Origin: Aquirufa ecclesiirivi
GTDB taxonomy: Bacteria > Bacteroidota > Bacteroidia > Cytophagales > Spirosomataceae
Assembly (NCBI RefSeq): GCF_011250515.1
Contig: NZ_JAANOP010000004.1
Location: forward strand, 1-64,000
Direction: 5' to 3'
DNA length: 64,000 nt
The position numbers and the translations under genes are program-made. Shown here piece after piece: positions 48,501 to 57,045 of the stretch (positions are counted from its first letter, which is position 1; each line of letters opens with the position of its first letter). Under the pieces are notes generated by a model. That model saw only the letters and a list, made by a program, of their open reading frames with translations, was not told where the DNA came from and did not search any database.

Positions 48501-48857
48501 ATCAGTCGGCAGAAAGATGATAAAAGCTGGTTTTTTCATAAGCAAATATTGCCTCAAGAGGCCCAAATGGCTCCTGTTACCCAGTTGCTTATCAAGGATT
48601 TTGATCAAGATGGCAATTTGGATGCCTTGCTAATGGGTAATAAATCAGATAATCGACTGAAATTAGGCAGTATGGATGCCAATTATGGATTTATGTTTAA
48701 AGGTAATGGACAAGGAAAATTGGAATATGTGAATCAACAAAAATCGGGATTGTATATATTGGGAGATGTTAAATCCAACATTGAAATACCCGTTGCAGGC
48801 AAAAATTACTTGATAATTGGAGCATTTAATCAACCCTTACAATGGTATCAAGAATGA
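45537..48857 (+). CDS. CRTAC1-family FG-GAP/VCBS repeat protein with ASPIC/UnbV domain
   Basis: 1106 residues. Signal peptide ends near MLHAQ. Repeated FG-GAP/VCBS blades such as VAVGDLNNDGLEDVFF, MADVNGDGYLDIYL and FLDYDVDGDLDMFLL, each with a DxDxDG-type calcium loop, form a propeller over residues 40-520. An ASPIC/UnbV domain follows at about 540-610 (GSKVYVYA, RLHFGLGKVTLVDSVKIIWPDK), then a second set of blades to the C terminus. The mature protein is likely exported, possibly surface-bound; function in bacteria is unknown. Its stop overlaps the start of the haloperoxidase gene, which implies coupled expression. Confidence 0.9.
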   Translation: MKVFLSFIGFIWLLIGLNSSMLHAQNPLFKKLDAQRTGIGFANTIQESEDLNVMSYEYFFNGGGVAVGDLNNDGLEDVFFSANMKQNKLYLNQGKLKFKDITLKSCPGIAGKKGAWKTGLSMADVNGDGYLDIYLCYSGKLSEELRRNELYINLGKQADGVPRFVEKAKEYGLDSPCYSTQAAFLDYDVDGDLDMFLLNHNVKKYDNMELARLRTEIDTLAGNRLFENRNGHFTDVTAKAGIHQYPLTFGLGVAIADVNMDGLSDIYVTNDYNEPDYLYLNKGNGTFLEQTQRNFRHLAQFSMGVDIADFNNDALPDVLTLDMLPEDNRRQKLLQLQENYESFELMQQQGLNKQYMHNMLQLNLGNDKSGFPVFSEIARLAGVSNTDWSWCPLIVDFDNDGNKDIFISNGYLRDYTNKDFLKYWGDYKIKKAIDRESVQLMDLVKAMPSTKLANYIFKNEGNLTFSNQQVSWGLTEPTISSGSAYADLDNDGDLELIINNINQEASIYQNLSTESKNQSYLQFALHDNKSTRTIVGSKVYVYAGKQQQYQEINPFRGYLSCESSRLHFGLGKVTLVDSVKIIWPDKSEQWLKNIQSNQLLHIYKAGSMMEKVYANQEALLNRVGPLIPYRHSAYLENDFKRQPLMLSMYSSVGPVLAKADVNNDQLVDLFVSGDKNQNGKIWLQVSDGKFSPLPLEIGDESTSAISAALFFDANQDGFQDLYVAKGGYSLFEANTPNLQDELYINDTHGSFYKQALPDLSASSKGFVRSCDVDLDGDLDLFVGGRVVPGKYPLSPLSYLLINDGKAHFTLADIPFSQIGMLSDALWYDINEDKRPDLIMTGEFMPIKVFLNTVQGFQDTSAQYFNQGDLGFWNTLAIGDFNQDGKPDILAGNLGTNAVIKANQKNPAELYFADFDMNGSIDPILTFFVQSKAYPYVSRDELNDQIIPMRRKFSSYANYADATIQDIFTKEALQSATKLSLKELQTCLFISRQKDDKSWFFHKQILPQEAQMAPVTQLLIKDFDQDGNLDALLMGNKSDNRLKLGSMDANYGFMFKGNGQGKLEYVNQQKSGLYILGDVKSNIEIPVAGKNYLIIGAFNQPLQWYQE

Positions 48858-50182
48858 GAAAAATAGGTAAATATGTTCTGCTGTTTTTGTGTCTTTTCTT
48901 ACATCAGTTATCCATAGCCACGGTTGTCAAGCCTGCACTGGATTCCTATATCCAGCCTGTAGTCATGTCTACTACGATGGTGATGATTCATGATGTAGTC
49001 AATCCTCCTGCAGCAGCTAGATTTTATTCATACATGCTGCTAAGTGCCCAAGTGATAGTCTCACAGGAAGAGAAAGAAATACCGTCTCCGGCTGTCTTAT
49101 TGAAAAACTTCCCTAAAATAAGTATATCCAAAGGACCAAATGCTCAAATTAAACTAGCGGCACTTTACAGCATACTTGAATCAGGAAGGTTGTTATTGCC
49201 TTCAGGATTCCAATTAGAAGCAGATCAAAAAAAATTAGTGGTCAAGTGGAAGAAAGCAGGATTTTCAGCAAAGGAAATTCAAGAATCCATCGAATTAGCT
49301 ACCCAGGTTTCCAATCAAATAGTGGCTTGGGCAAAAACAGATGGTTACTTTACATTAAGCACCTTACGTAGGTACCGTCCCCTAAAAGACAGAGGGTTTT
49401 GGTATCCTACTCCACCAGCTTATATGGAAGCTGTGGAGCCCCATTGGAGTACCATTAAGCCTATGTTCCTGGATAGTGCTAGTCAATTTAAACCTCACCC
49501 TCCCGTAACCTATCATGAAGACCCCAGTAGTGAATTTTATCAGTTAGCTAAGGATGTATTTGAAATCAAAAATAAATTAAGCCCAGAGCAAAAGTTGATT
49601 GCCGCATTTTGGGATTGTAATCCATTTGCTATAAATACCTCAGGACATATGTCCATTGGTTTTAAAAAAATGAGCCCAGGGGGGCATTGGATGAATATTG
49701 CAGGAATAGCATGTCGTAAAAAGCAACTATCATTTGAAAAGACTATTTTTTTGCATGCTTTAGTGGCAACGACCTTAATGGATGCATTTATAAGTTGTTG
49801 GGATGAGAAATTTAGAAGTAATCGAATTAGACCAGAAACGGTTATTCAGCGATTATTTGATATACATTGGCAACCTTTGCTACAAACACCTCCTTTCCCG
49901 GAATATACCAGTGGGCATAGTGTCATTTCCACAGCAGCAGCAGAAATTCTCACCCATTTTTTGGGAGATTCATTTAGTTATATGGATGACTCAGAAATTT
50001 ATTTTGATCTAAAACCTCGTTCATTTTCATCTTTCCGGCAGGCCGCAAATGAGGCAGCCATTTCCCGATTGTACGGTGGAATACATTATTTAGATGCCAT
50101 TGAACAAGGGCAGGTTCAAGGAAGGAATATTGGTAATTTTATCATAGAAAAGATTAAAACAGCTCAAATTAAGACATTTTAA
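48854..50182 (+). CDS. Vanadium-dependent haloperoxidase / PAP2-type enzyme
   Basis: 442 residues from the ATG at 48854, which shares the ATGA overlap with the previous stop and opens a signal peptide (MRKIGKYVLLFLCLFLHQLSIA). The vanadate/phosphate-site signature is complete: KFRSNRIRP (Lys-x6-Arg-Pro), TSGH in FPEYTSGHSVIS, and SRLYGGIHYLD (Ser-Arg-x5-His). In the family these bind vanadate for halide oxidation by peroxide, or phosphate in PAP2 phosphatases; the secreted form and motif spacing favour the haloperoxidase-like branch. The actual reaction is not proven by sequence. Part of the SusCD pair 2 locus. Confidence 0.87.
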   Translation: MRKIGKYVLLFLCLFLHQLSIATVVKPALDSYIQPVVMSTTMVMIHDVVNPPAAARFYSYMLLSAQVIVSQEEKEIPSPAVLLKNFPKISISKGPNAQIKLAALYSILESGRLLLPSGFQLEADQKKLVVKWKKAGFSAKEIQESIELATQVSNQIVAWAKTDGYFTLSTLRRYRPLKDRGFWYPTPPAYMEAVEPHWSTIKPMFLDSASQFKPHPPVTYHEDPSSEFYQLAKDVFEIKNKLSPEQKLIAAFWDCNPFAINTSGHMSIGFKKMSPGGHWMNIAGIACRKKQLSFEKTIFLHALVATTLMDAFISCWDEKFRSNRIRPETVIQRLFDIHWQPLLQTPPFPEYTSGHSVISTAAAEILTHFLGDSFSYMDDSEIYFDLKPRSFSSFRQAANEAAISRLYGGIHYLDAIEQGQVQGRNIGNFIIEKIKTAQIKTF

Positions 50183-50215
50183 TAGGAAGTCAACACGCAT
50201 TTTTAAAGCGCAATT

Positions 50216-51664
50216 ATGAAAAAAGTTTTTGTTTTAATAGCATTATTATACTGTAGTATGATTCCCTTTGTACAAGCTCAGCAGCATTCCGAACAGAATC
50301 ATCAGCAGTATATTTGGCCCAAGGATGCCCTTGTCAAAAAGAAATTAGACCAATGGCAAGACAATAAATTCGGTTTATTAATGCACTGGGGAACCTATAG
50401 TCAATGGGGCATCGTGGAATCTTGGTCTTTATGCCCTGAAGATGAGGGTTGGTGTGAACGGAAAGGGCCAGCATCAGCTAATTATTTTGAGTATAAAAAG
50501 GCCTATGAAAATTTGCAAACAAGCTTTAATCCGATTCAGTTTAACCCGGATAAGTGGGCCCAAGCAGCACAAGATGCTGGGATGAAATACGTGGTTTTTA
50601 CCACCAAACACCACGATGGTTTTTGCATGTTCGATTCAAAATATACCACCTATAAAGTCACGGATAAGAAATCGCCCTTTTCCAGCAATCCAAAAAGTAA
50701 TATTGCCAAAGAAGTATTTGAAGCTTTTCGAAAAAAAGATTTTATGGTAGGAGCTTATTTTTCAAAACCTGATTGGAATACTCCTTCTTATTGGTGGCCA
50801 TATTTCCCTCCGAAAGACCGTAATGTCAATTACAATCCCAAGAAATATCCTCAAAAATGGCAAGAATTCAAGGATTTTACTTATAATCAAATCGAAGAAT
50901 TAATGACTGAATATGGTAAAATGGATATTCTTTGGCTCGATGGTGGCTGGGTAAGACCATTTTCATCGATAGATACGAGTATCAGCTGGCAAAGAACCAT
51001 TCCTTATGACCAAGACATCGATATGTCTAGAATTGCAGCTATGGGTCGCAAGAATCAACCAGGATTGCTCGTCGTAGATAGAACAGTAGGAGGAGAGTAT
51101 GAAAATTATGTAACTCCCGAACAATCCATTCCCGATCATTATATGCCGATACCTTGGGAAACATGTATGACCATGGGTTCTAGTTGGTCTTTTGTACCAA
51201 ATGACCCCTATAAATCGAGTCGTGAAATCATTCAAACGCTGGTTGATATAGTAGCAAAAAATGGAAACCTACTATTGAATGTAGCACCAGGGCCCGATGG
51301 AGAATGGCATGCCGAAGCGTATCAACGAATGAAAGAAATAGGTTACTGGTTAAACATCCATGGGGAATCTATTTATGGTACTAAACCAATTGCACCCTAC
51401 CGCGAAGGCCAGTGGGCATTTAATAGAAAAGGTCAATCGGTTTATGTTACCTATTTGCCTAAAATGGGAGAGAGTATGCCTTCTCTCATTACAGTGCCCT
51501 GGAAAAGCGTAGGAAAGAGTATGCTGGTTCATTTGATCGGAGAATCAACATCTTTATCTTATAAAATAACAGCTTCGGGAATACAAGTTCGTATACCAAA
51601 TTACATACAAGAGAAATTAACAGATAATCCAGCATGGGTGTTTAAGATAACCCAAACGTTGTAA
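50216..51664 (+). CDS. Alpha-L-fucosidase, GH29
   Basis: 482 residues with a signal peptide ending at VQAQ. FGLLMHWGTYSQWGIVESWS, YVVFTTKHHDGFCMFDSKYT and DILWLDGGW, whose Asp is the family nucleophile, identify GH29. A C-terminal beta-sandwich (about 390-482) is present. It hydrolyses terminal alpha-L-fucose from glycans. It starts 33 bp after the haloperoxidase stop with no terminator between, so it belongs to the same unit and is the best clue that the locus handles a fucose-containing glycan. Confidence 0.93.
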   Translation: MKKVFVLIALLYCSMIPFVQAQQHSEQNHQQYIWPKDALVKKKLDQWQDNKFGLLMHWGTYSQWGIVESWSLCPEDEGWCERKGPASANYFEYKKAYENLQTSFNPIQFNPDKWAQAAQDAGMKYVVFTTKHHDGFCMFDSKYTTYKVTDKKSPFSSNPKSNIAKEVFEAFRKKDFMVGAYFSKPDWNTPSYWWPYFPPKDRNVNYNPKKYPQKWQEFKDFTYNQIEELMTEYGKMDILWLDGGWVRPFSSIDTSISWQRTIPYDQDIDMSRIAAMGRKNQPGLLVVDRTVGGEYENYVTPEQSIPDHYMPIPWETCMTMGSSWSFVPNDPYKSSREIIQTLVDIVAKNGNLLLNVAPGPDGEWHAEAYQRMKEIGYWLNIHGESIYGTKPIAPYREGQWAFNRKGQSVYVTYLPKMGESMPSLITVPWKSVGKSMLVHLIGESTSLSYKITASGIQVRIPNYIQEKLTDNPAWVFKITQTL

Positions 51665-51726
51665 ACTAATTTGATTCGTGAGTTGTAAGGTTTTGCTATA
51701 CAATTTAATATGAAGAAGCTTTTTAA

Positions 51727-53055
51727 TTATTCTAATCTTTTCGATTCAAACAGACTTCGATACAAAACATAGGTACCTACCACGAAAAGGAGCACGTAGA
51801 TGCCACTGCTAGGGTTTTGGACCAATGTGCCCGCTAAAAACAGAACGGAAACTACTAACAAAAGGCTAGGAACATAAGGATAAGCCCATGCTTGATATGG
51901 TCGGTGCAAGTGGGGTTCCGTATGTCGTAATCTCAACAAGGAAGCGAAACCAGAGATATAACTGGCCACAAAGAAAAAAGTAGCAATATCCGACAGGCGT
52001 TCATTCAAAGTTTTGCCTGTCAATAAGAGCAGACAGGACATGCCCACGGTTAAATGTGTAGCAAAACTAGGGCTACCTAAGCTATTGACCTCACTCGCTT
52101 TTTTCCAAAAAAGCCCATCGCGACTCATCGAATAGAGCACCCGAGGAGCAAACATCACTTGAGTGTTCAATATGCCAAAAATACTGAGGGCTAAAAATGC
52201 GGTAATCCATTGGCCTGTACTACTGCCAAATAGTAACGTGATGGCCTCTGCAGCCGCTAATTTGGAATGCCTAACCTCTTCTAAGGGAAGTACATACAGT
52301 ATGGCGATGTTGATGAATAGATAAATAGTCGCCACGGAAATGACTCCGATGTACATCGACTTCGGCATGCTTTTTACTGGATCCGCATTTTCTTCCGTGA
52401 AATATGCGGCGGTATGCCAGCCATCAAATGCATAGAAAATAGATAATAAGGCTGTCATGATGCCCGACCACAATGGAAGTCCTTTAGGGCTAGCATGGCT
52501 TTCATGCCACATGCCCCCAGAACCATATACCAAGCAAAGGACAATAAAACCTAGAAGTGCGATTGCCTTAATTCCTGAGAGCCATTCTTGGGATTTACCT
52601 GCCATGACCACACCCCATTGATGGAAAAACCATAAGAGAACCAAAGTGCCTACAGCTACATTATTTTCCTGATGTTCAAAAAAGGGGAATAGTATCCCCA
52701 CATATTCACTAAATGTATATGTGCCAAAGGCCAAAGCCGTAACTGTACCTAACCAAGAACTAATCCCAACTAAAAATCCAATATATCGCCCAAATGCCCT
52801 TTCTGCATATCCATACCAAGCTCCAGCTTTGGGAATGGATAAACTTAGTTCCAACACGGTACTGATGCCCAATAGGGCATAGGCCGCTACCAAGATCCAT
52901 AGGCCGATAATTAAATACGGATTGGCTAATTGATCTGCAATAGGACCCGGCTTGCGAAGTATTCCCGTTCCCACCGTTCCTCCCAAAGTGACCGCCACTC
53001 CGAAGCCCGTACCCAAAACTTTCCAAAGTTGATTTGTTGGCTTATTTTTCGACAT
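51727..53055 (-). CDS. Amino-acid permease, APC superfamily
   Basis: 442 residues from the ATG at 53055 (MSKNKPTNQLWKVLG); the open frame to a TTG at 53091 adds 12 atypical residues. About 12 hydrophobic helices are seen, with the APC core GVAVTLGGTVGTGILRKPG in helix 1 and FYAFDGWHTAAYFTEE in helix 6. It transports an amino acid or amine; the LAT-like PFDGW-type helix 6 motif suggests exchange, but the substrate cannot be named. It converges on the fucosidase gene and is divergent from the next. Confidence 0.88.
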   Translation of the reverse strand: MSKNKPTNQLWKVLGTGFGVAVTLGGTVGTGILRKPGPIADQLANPYLIIGLWILVAAYALLGISTVLELSLSIPKAGAWYGYAERAFGRYIGFLVGISSWLGTVTALAFGTYTFSEYVGILFPFFEHQENNVAVGTLVLLWFFHQWGVVMAGKSQEWLSGIKAIALLGFIVLCLVYGSGGMWHESHASPKGLPLWSGIMTALLSIFYAFDGWHTAAYFTEENADPVKSMPKSMYIGVISVATIYLFINIAILYVLPLEEVRHSKLAAAEAITLLFGSSTGQWITAFLALSIFGILNTQVMFAPRVLYSMSRDGLFWKKASEVNSLGSPSFATHLTVGMSCLLLLTGKTLNERLSDIATFFFVASYISGFASLLRLRHTEPHLHRPYQAWAYPYVPSLLLVVSVLFLAGTLVQNPSSGIYVLLFVVGTYVLYRSLFESKRLE

Positions 53056-53108
53056 AATTGAACAAAAATAGCTTAAATTTAGTTTTCGCAAGGCTTATCT
53101 AACAATGA

Positions 53109-54374
53109 ATGAAAAATAGCTTTTTCATTAAGCTGTGTGTTCTATTACTAATTTCTACCGCTCTTTTTGCCCAAAGGCCTAAAGTAGTGAAGGAAGAGTA
53201 CATCAGTTTCCATTGGAAAAAAACCAAAAAGACTGTTTACATTCCTTTTGATTTGTATTCCAATCTGGTCATTATCCCCATCGTCCTTAATGGCTCTGAT
53301 ACCCTCAAGTTTATTTTGGATACGGGTGTCGGAACGACCATTTTATCCGACCCTGAGGTAGCTAAAAAATTAGGATTGAAATCCGTTCGGAAAATTCAAG
53401 TGAATGGAGTCGGAATGGGAGACCCTATTACTGCCAACATAGTGATTGATGTGCGGATGAACATTGGAGAAGCACAAGCGAACCGACAAAGCATCATTTT
53501 TTTGGATACCGATGTATTGGATTTATCTAGTTTTGTCGGCACTAAAATTCATGGGATTATTGGTTCTGATTTGTTCAATAATTTAGTGGTGACGATGGAT
53601 TATTTGAATCGTAAAATTGAACTACGCTATCCAATTAACTATAAATACAGGGCCAGTAAAGGGCTCAAGTTTCCCATCACCCTGCTAGATAACAAACCTT
53701 ATATTCGTGGTGTAAATTTGACGAATAAGCAAGGCACAACCTCCGATTTATTGTTGTTAGATTCAGGTGCAGGTCATGCATTTTCCATTGAAGGTCAAAC
53801 GGGTGATACCACCAAATTTCATTTATCTGAATACCAATTTCAACTAGGTAAAGGATTAAATGGAGTCATTTTAGGGCATTTGGGGAGAATTAAACAAGTG
53901 GGCTTAGGTCCATGGAAATGGAAGGAGGTGGTTAGTTCTTTTCCTGATTCTTTATCGTATCAAGTAAAGCAAATGCAAGGTATTTCACCTGTTTCAGGAA
54001 GTATCGGAGGGGAGTTTTTGAGAAGATTTAAAATTACCTTCCACTATTTAGACAATTATGTAGTATTTAAGCCCATTGCATCTCGATTAAATCGTCCTTT
54101 TGAAGAAGGGCTTTCAGGACTTACTTTGGTGTCCATCGCCCCAGAATTCAAGCGCTTTAAAGTAGAGTCGGTTCAAGATGGCTCACCGGCAGACGATGTC
54201 GACTTTAAGGCGGGGGATGAAATCTGGATGGTGAATAATCGCAAGGCTACGGAATACCGATTGGATGAGTTGAATCGATTACTTCAAACCAAAGTAGGGG
54301 ATAAAGTATTGTTTTTGGTCAAAAGGGGAACCGAAATCCATTTGAAAGAAATTACGCTAAAAAGGTTATTCTAG
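53109..54374 (+). CDS. Secreted retropepsin-like aspartyl protease with PDZ domain
   Basis: 421 residues. Signal peptide (FIKLCVLLLISTALFAQ) followed by two aspartyl-protease lobes in one chain: FILDTGVGTTIL and LLLLDSGAGHAFS each supply a D-[TS]-G motif. A C-terminal PDZ-like domain (about 335-421; VQDGSPADDVDFKAGDEIWMVN) completes it. The family is predicted to be periplasmic or outer-membrane associated; substrates are unknown. Its stop overlaps the converging EEP gene by 4 bp. Confidence 0.87.
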   Translation: MKNSFFIKLCVLLLISTALFAQRPKVVKEEYISFHWKKTKKTVYIPFDLYSNLVIIPIVLNGSDTLKFILDTGVGTTILSDPEVAKKLGLKSVRKIQVNGVGMGDPITANIVIDVRMNIGEAQANRQSIIFLDTDVLDLSSFVGTKIHGIIGSDLFNNLVVTMDYLNRKIELRYPINYKYRASKGLKFPITLLDNKPYIRGVNLTNKQGTTSDLLLLDSGAGHAFSIEGQTGDTTKFHLSEYQFQLGKGLNGVILGHLGRIKQVGLGPWKWKEVVSSFPDSLSYQVKQMQGISPVSGSIGGEFLRRFKITFHYLDNYVVFKPIASRLNRPFEEGLSGLTLVSIAPEFKRFKVESVQDGSPADDVDFKAGDEIWMVNNRKATEYRLDELNRLLQTKVGDKVLFLVKRGTEIHLKEITLKRLF

Positions 54375-55495
54375 TGCTTTTTTATCACGTAACTAGCCAC
54401 AATCGGGAAATGGTCCGAATAGGTAATTTTTCTCAACGTAGTGAATTGTAAAATCTCAAATTCCTTGCTGAAAAACTGGTTGTCGATCCGCACCATGTAC
54501 GGACTACGATTCAAAGTAAAGCCAAATCCACGGCCTGCACTTTCAAAGGCATTGTCCATCCTTTCGCGTAGGGTACCATAGGCCCATCCATAAGGCGTTT
54601 CATTTAAATCACCCATAACCAAGACGGGATAGGGGCTTTGCTGAATGATGCGATTGATTTGGCTAATTTCTTCCTTATGACGGATGAAGCCTTTTTTAAG
54701 GGAAGCAATGATACCTCGTCCCTCTTTTTTAGCATCTTCGTAATCTTGATCCCGAATTTTTCCAGTGACTTTTCCTACTCGGATTCCCATGGACCAAAGC
54801 TGCAAATTGATCACCCGAATGGTATCTTTTCCTTTGACCAAATCCGCAAATAGAAATCCATTGGCCGAGTTTTTAAATTGTTGACCTTCTTGATGAATGA
54901 TGGGGTACTTGGAAAATATAGCCAAACCCATTTTTTCCCTTGAATCAAAAATCTCTTTTTTTAGAGGTAGTATGGCATAATGGGGATATTGATCCTTCAT
55001 CATGCTAATACTTTTGTAGGCTGGCCGATCGGCATTGGAATAAAACTCTTGGAAACATTTGATGTCGGCCTCATAATCCCGCATGAATTTTTTCAAATTC
55101 TCTACATTTTCTTCGTTGGCCTCGTAGGCATTGGAATACATGCCAAACACATTGTAATTCAATACTTTAATGGGCTTCTCTAGGCTTTCTTTGGGATTGT
55201 GAATGGCGATACTTCGCTGGATGAAACTTAGGCCTAAGAGTAAGACAGTAAGGGGCAACAAGGCCCTTTTCGCTCGTTGGAAGATCCAATAAATCAGCGA
55301 AACGAAACAGAGTATCTGGGCCACGGGCATACTCATCATGATGAATCCCGCCAGCCAATGATCTATAATTAAGGAATAGCTTAGTAAATAGGTTAATAAG
55401 GTGTATAAACACAAGGGTAATGTTCCTAACCAAATGATGGAGGAGATGATTTTTTTAGGAAGAGATTCGGAGGTTTTACGCTTACCCATACTCAA
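54371..55495 (-). CDS. Membrane-anchored endonuclease/exonuclease/phosphatase (EEP) family protein
   Basis: 374 residues. Three hydrophobic helices occupy residues about 15-95, followed by an EEP domain: VLNYNVFG, the metal-binding Glu in CFQEFY, VMGDLNETP and the terminal SDHFPIVA with catalytic Asp-His. Members of this membrane form are poorly characterised and could act on nucleic acid, lipid or phosphoinositide-type substrates outside the cytoplasm. It is divergent from rpmB. Confidence 0.85.
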   Translation of the reverse strand: MSMGKRKTSESLPKKIISSIIWLGTLPLCLYTLLTYLLSYSLIIDHWLAGFIMMSMPVAQILCFVSLIYWIFQRAKRALLPLTVLLLGLSFIQRSIAIHNPKESLEKPIKVLNYNVFGMYSNAYEANEENVENLKKFMRDYEADIKCFQEFYSNADRPAYKSISMMKDQYPHYAILPLKKEIFDSREKMGLAIFSKYPIIHQEGQQFKNSANGFLFADLVKGKDTIRVINLQLWSMGIRVGKVTGKIRDQDYEDAKKEGRGIIASLKKGFIRHKEEISQINRIIQQSPYPVLVMGDLNETPYGWAYGTLRERMDNAFESAGRGFGFTLNRSPYMVRIDNQFFSKEFEILQFTTLRKITYSDHFPIVASYVIKKH

Positions 55496-55549
55496 AGATA
55501 ACGATTGAATGATAATGGGAGAGATATTTTATAAATTTTAGAAAGAGGA

Positions 55550-55580
55550 TTGCAATTTTATAAAATTATGAGTACTTTTG
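55550..55580 (+). promoter_or_regulatory. rpmB promoter
   Basis: TTG at 55550-55552, a 20-bp spacer and TACTTTTG at 55573-55580, an exact TAnnTTTG. The start codon is at 55640, leaving a leader of about 50 nt. Confidence 0.7.
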
Positions 55581-55639
55581 CCATCCGATTTGATAACAAA
55601 TATAATTCAAGAGCGAGTCTCAAATAAAAAGCAAATATT

Positions 55640-55879
55640 ATGGCAAAGGTTTGTCAATTAACTGGAAAGAGAACAAGAGTAGGAAACAATGTTTCTCACG
55701 CAAACAATAAGACAAAACGTAAGTTTTTCCCAAATTTACAAACGAAGAAATTCTTTTTAGAATCTGAAGGTGTTTGGGTACGTATGAAAGTAAGCGCTAA
55801 GGCGATTCGTACCATCAATAAGAATGGTTTCGAAAAGACCTTAATTGCTTCTGCACGTAAAGGAACTTTATCTGTATAG
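55640..55879 (+). CDS. rpmB: 50S ribosomal protein L28
   Basis: 79 residues with the L28 signature MAKVCQLTGKR, NNVSHANNKTKRKF, LQTKKFFLESEG and the ending VSAKAIRTINKNG. It is a structural protein of the large subunit. Here it stands alone: no rpmG follows, in contrast to the common rpmB-rpmG order, and a strong terminator lies about 25 nt after its stop. Confidence 0.97.
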   Translation: MAKVCQLTGKRTRVGNNVSHANNKTKRKFFPNLQTKKFFLESEGVWVRMKVSAKAIRTINKNGFEKTLIASARKGTLSV

Positions 55880-55903
55880 ATTGTAAAATTTTTACGAAAT
55901 TAG

Positions 55904-55935
55904 AGCCTCTTTGAAAATCAAAGAGGCTTTTTTTG
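55904..55935 (+). terminator. Intrinsic terminator after rpmB
   Basis: AGCCTCTTTGA (55904-55914), AAA loop, TCAAAGAGGCT (55918-55928) and a T-run. The stem is an 11-bp perfect match. It ends directly before the next start codon at 55942. Confidence 0.92.
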
Positions 55936-55941
55936 TTTCAC

Positions 55942-57045
55942 ATGCTTTCATCCGAAGATTACATACGTTACCAAAAACAGCTTAAAATGGCTGATTGGGG
56001 AGAAGAGCAGCAGCTTACGCTATCTCGAGCTAAACTCTTGGTCGTGGGTGCTGGTGGACTCGCCAGTGGGGCATTGCCTTATTTGGCAGCAGCCGGTGTT
56101 GGACATATGACGATTATTGATGGTGATACGGTGGATTTGTCTAATCTTGGTCGACAAGTCATCTATCAACAAGCAGATTTGGGCGAGTTTAAGGCGAAAA
56201 AGGCCGAAGCCTATCTACAAGCCTTAAATCCTAGCATTCAAGTTCTGGGAATAGCACAGAAATTGACGGAAGAAAATGCAGAAAAGCTCATTCAATCCGT
56301 GGATTTGGTGATCGATTGTACCGATAATTTCAAAACAAGGTATTTAATTAATGACCACTGTGTAGCCATGGGTAAGCCATTTATCTATGCCGCTATTCAT
56401 ACTTGGGAAGGCCATCTTAGTGTGTGTAATATGCGCATGGCATCAGGTAAAATGAGTCCGACTTACCGTTGTTTTTTTCCTAATGAACCAGGGCCCAATG
56501 AAATCCCGACTTGTGATGAAGCTGGCGTATTGGGTTTTTTGCCAGGTATGTTAGGCATCATGCAAGCCAAAGAAGCGATCTTTTGTTTAGCAGGCATGCC
56601 ATCTCCAGCTCAAGGTGCTTTGATGACTTGGGATGCCCAAGAAATGCGCAGTTACTTTTTTGCTTTAGAAAGAGATCCCCTGGCCGAAGAAAAAATTTTT
56701 CCCGTTACCGAAGACAGCAGTGTTGTACGAGAATTAAGTCCCGAGGAGGCCTTTGCCCAATGGCAGGATGGTCAGATCGACTACGTATTGGATGTACGGG
56801 AGGAAGATGAATGGGATTTTGCTCGCATCGAAGGGGCAATTCATATTCCTATGAATGAGATTCCATCCAAGCTCTCAAATTTGCCTAAAAGTGCTAGAGG
56901 CTTGGTGCTTTGTCACCACGGTATGCGTTCTGCCAACGTAATTGTTTACTTGCAGCAGCAAGCAGGTTTCAAACATGTATTTAACCTAGCTGGTGGCATT
57001 GACGCCTGGTCTAGGCGCATCGATCCCGATATTCCTCGTTATTAA
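55942..57045 (+). CDS. ThiF/MoeB/HesA-family adenylyltransferase fused to rhodanese domain
   Basis: About 367 residues from the ATG at 55942; a TTG at 55933 is inside the rpmB terminator T-run and unlikely. The E1-like domain has VVGAGGLASGALPYLAAAGVG (nucleotide loop, split here at the glycines), DLSNLGRQVIY, DCTDNF and YRCFFP with TCDEAGVLG. A C-terminal rhodanese domain (about 270-367) keeps its active Cys in LCHHGMRS. Such fusions activate a sulfur-carrier protein by adenylation and sulfur transfer, for molybdopterin, thiamine or tRNA thiolation. No carrier gene adjoins, so the pathway is open. Convergent with rimO, 4-bp overlap. Confidence 0.88.
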   Translation: MLSSEDYIRYQKQLKMADWGEEQQLTLSRAKLLVVGAGGLASGALPYLAAAGVGHMTIIDGDTVDLSNLGRQVIYQQADLGEFKAKKAEAYLQALNPSIQVLGIAQKLTEENAEKLIQSVDLVIDCTDNFKTRYLINDHCVAMGKPFIYAAIHTWEGHLSVCNMRMASGKMSPTYRCFFPNEPGPNEIPTCDEAGVLGFLPGMLGIMQAKEAIFCLAGMPSPAQGALMTWDAQEMRSYFFALERDPLAEEKIFPVTEDSSVVRELSPEEAFAQWQDGQIDYVLDVREEDEWDFARIEGAIHIPMNEIPSKLSNLPKSARGLVLCHHGMRSANVIVYLQQQAGFKHVFNLAGGIDAWSRRIDPDIPRY

